A stretch of 64,000 nucleotides of DNA, taken from assembly GCF_022201045.2 (NCBI RefSeq), contig NC_068561.1, positions 18,168,501 through 18,232,500 of the forward strand. Reading direction: 5' to 3'. This stretch comes from Citrus sinensis. Its lineage: Eukaryota > Streptophyta > Magnoliopsida > Sapindales > Rutaceae. The position numbers and the translations under genes were made by a program. Positions 62,413 to 64,000 of the stretch are shown here, one piece after another; position 1 is the stretch's first letter, and the number at the start of each line of letters is the position of its first letter. Below the pieces are notes generated by a model, which had not been told where the DNA came from, searched no databases, and saw only the letters and a list, made by a program, of their open reading frames with translations.

Positions 62413-64000
62413 GGTTAGGGCATCAAGAGAAATGGAAGCGTCTGTTACTAATCCTGACGCTTATAGAGGTCCTTCTGGAACGAGTAGCAATTCGCGAAGA
62501 TATGGAATGCTTTCGGCTTCTAACATAATTCAAGCTCCATTATCAACGTTATTGGAGTACTCAGGTCTTTTAAGAACGAGGTCAAGTCATCAGGAATCAG
62601 AACCCTTGATTAATTCGACTGTTTCTGCTCACCTTAGCAATCATAATCGGCTTGACGATCCTACTGTGAACAATGGGGAGGTGGCAATTAGGATAATTGG
62701 GGCAGGGGAGCACGAGCATGAGAGGGATGGGTCTGGAGGGTTGGTGATTGGGCAGGTAAGGGAAGGGACTGGGCAGTCTGATGTGGCGTCCGTTGCGTTG
62801 GCAGGTGATAATCAGGGAGATGGTAGGACTGATCGTGGGGTGGGTGCTGGAGAAGGTGTTTTACAGTCTTCTAATGGGAATGGTGATGCAGAAGCTGGGG
62901 ATGGTGCTGCGGTTAATGGTAGAGACTCTTCTTATCAGAGATATGATATTCAGCAGGCTGCTAGGTGGATTGAACAGGTCCTTCCGTTCTCTTTGCTTCT
63001 CTTGGTTGTCTTCATTCGCCAGCATTTGCAAGGTATCCTTCTCATCCCTTGTTCACAGTTATTTATAACATTGATTTACTTTGATGGGCCCTGCGTTGAT
63101 CATTTTTGGGATTTTGGTTTATAAATTTTATCTTGGTGACTTTGTCAGTTCTCTAGTTTCGCCAGTGTTCCAACTTCTATAGTGATTTATATGATATGAA
63201 ACTATTTTCTTTCTCCTCCACTCCCCCCAATGGCTTCATGCGCGCGCGCGCACACATACACACACATGAAAAGATAACAAATGACAGAGGTGTGGTTCTC
63301 ATGTGCAAAGTGCATGTCGACTTAAACAATTAAAGCCGACTTTCCATTTCTATCGGTATAGTAGTTATTCTACACATGTTTTTGTTTTCTCGCAGGTTGG
63401 TTTATGCCAAAGAATGATAGAGTTACTTAGGATGCCGTTGCATCTATACTTTTTGTATTAAAGCCTTCGCTAAAATGGCAATTGTTAGAATTTTTTTTTT
63501 TTTGAGTCTTAGCATGTTTTTTGATATAATTTTCAACCATCTGTACTTTAGGTTGTGATATTTACATTTCTGCGAGCACTTGCAGGTTTCTTTGTTACAA
63601 TTTGGATTGCTGCTGTCATGTTCAAATCAAATGACGTTCTACGGAAACAAACAGCTTTGAAGGTGCTGTAATAAGTAATTCTTTGTTCTATTCTTTTCAT
63701 AGGATCTCTGCTTGATTGGTTGATAGAAATGAGAACAGCTTTAAACATTTTCTACTGTTACTAAAATATGTATGATTAAGCATATCAATTGTTGGTGGCT
63801 GCAGGGAGAGAGGAAGGTCTCTGTTCTGATTGGCATCTCTATCGCTTTCATGCTTCATGTGGCTGGCGTCTACTGGTGGTACAGGAATGATGATCTTTTG
63901 TACCCTTTGGTCATGCTTCCTCCCAAATCCATACCACCTTTCTGGCATGCTATTTTCATCATCATGGTGAATGGTATATTCTTGTCCTCTAGTTATTACT
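62405..64000 (+). CDS. RNFT1/2-like membrane RING-type E3 ubiquitin ligase, N-terminal part (At5g01960-like)
   Basis: Polytopic membrane protein, cut by the window end. Exons 62405-63032, 63586-63662 and 63805-63973 join in phase. The N-terminal ~180 residues are hydrophilic, Gly/Ser-rich and likely disordered. The conserved part starts at [31 protein letters not shown], the hallmark of the RNFT family, followed by further membrane helices ([43 protein letters not shown]). The C-terminal RING finger that makes the family a ubiquitin ligase must lie beyond 64000 and was not seen. Translation may start at 62405 or, given the overlapping uORF, at 62432 (MEASVTN). The next donor follows 63973. 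Confidence 0.88.
63240..63267. repeat. (GC)n(AC)n microsatellite in an intron
   Basis: Alternating purine-pyrimidine run GCGCGCGCGC followed by ACACATACACACACA, within the first coding intron of the RNFT-like gene. Confidence 0.9.

Overview
This is a gene-sparse, AT-rich plant nuclear window. The genes have many introns with GT..AG borders, the transposons are of plant types, and there are a plastid-type receptor kinase family member, a chloroplast-targeted RETICULATA-related protein and a nuclear copy of plastid ycf2. The proteins look like those of a woody rosid such as Citrus, but I cannot prove the species from sequence alone.

Region 1 (1-16.1 kb) is a transposon nest. Its left 9.5 kb is the 5' part of a CACTA (En/Spm) element on the minus strand. 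Both of its genes, a TNP2 transposase and a ULP1-type cysteine protease, can be spliced in silico with every exon in phase and no stop. Next comes a degenerate Ty1/copia element with two 536-bp LTRs, a primer-binding site, and gag/protease/partial integrase but no reverse transcriptase. Then there is a decayed LRR receptor-kinase pseudogene, with an 890-bp TIR element inserted just after its stop codon.

Region 2 (18.3-52.9 kb) holds the conserved host genes: an LRR-VIII-type receptor kinase (20 coding exons, 951 aa), a ZIP metal transporter with a spliced 5' leader and uORF, a RETICULATA-related (DUF3411) plastid protein, a nuclear tRNA-Tyr(GTA) with a 20-nt intron, a STAR/quaking-type KH RNA-binding protein, the 66-aa complex I subunit NDUFA1 (MWFE), and a DUF1191 membrane protein. 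From memory, the last five protein genes correspond in order to Arabidopsis At3g08650, At3g08640, At3g08620, At3g08610 and At3g08600, so this appears to be a conserved microsynteny block. The flanking LRR kinase and RNFT-like gene resemble the adjacent pair At5g01950/At5g01960. The long gaps hold microsatellites, a 180-bp ycf2 fragment, an LTR-like remnant and a 251-bp tandem duplication.

Region 3 (53-64 kb) is a recent rearrangement. A 1.75-kb piece of the DUF1191 locus was copied to 58.4-60.1 kb. There it carries a 2-nt deletion that removes its membrane anchor and tail. It is bracketed by two copies of the roughly 1-kb upstream region of the last gene, an RNFT-like membrane RING E3 ligase that runs off the right edge. 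A 561-bp hAT-type MITE with a perfect 8-bp target duplication sits between the copies. The genes form no operon-like system. The most unusual structure is this duplicated promoter plus truncated gene arrangement.
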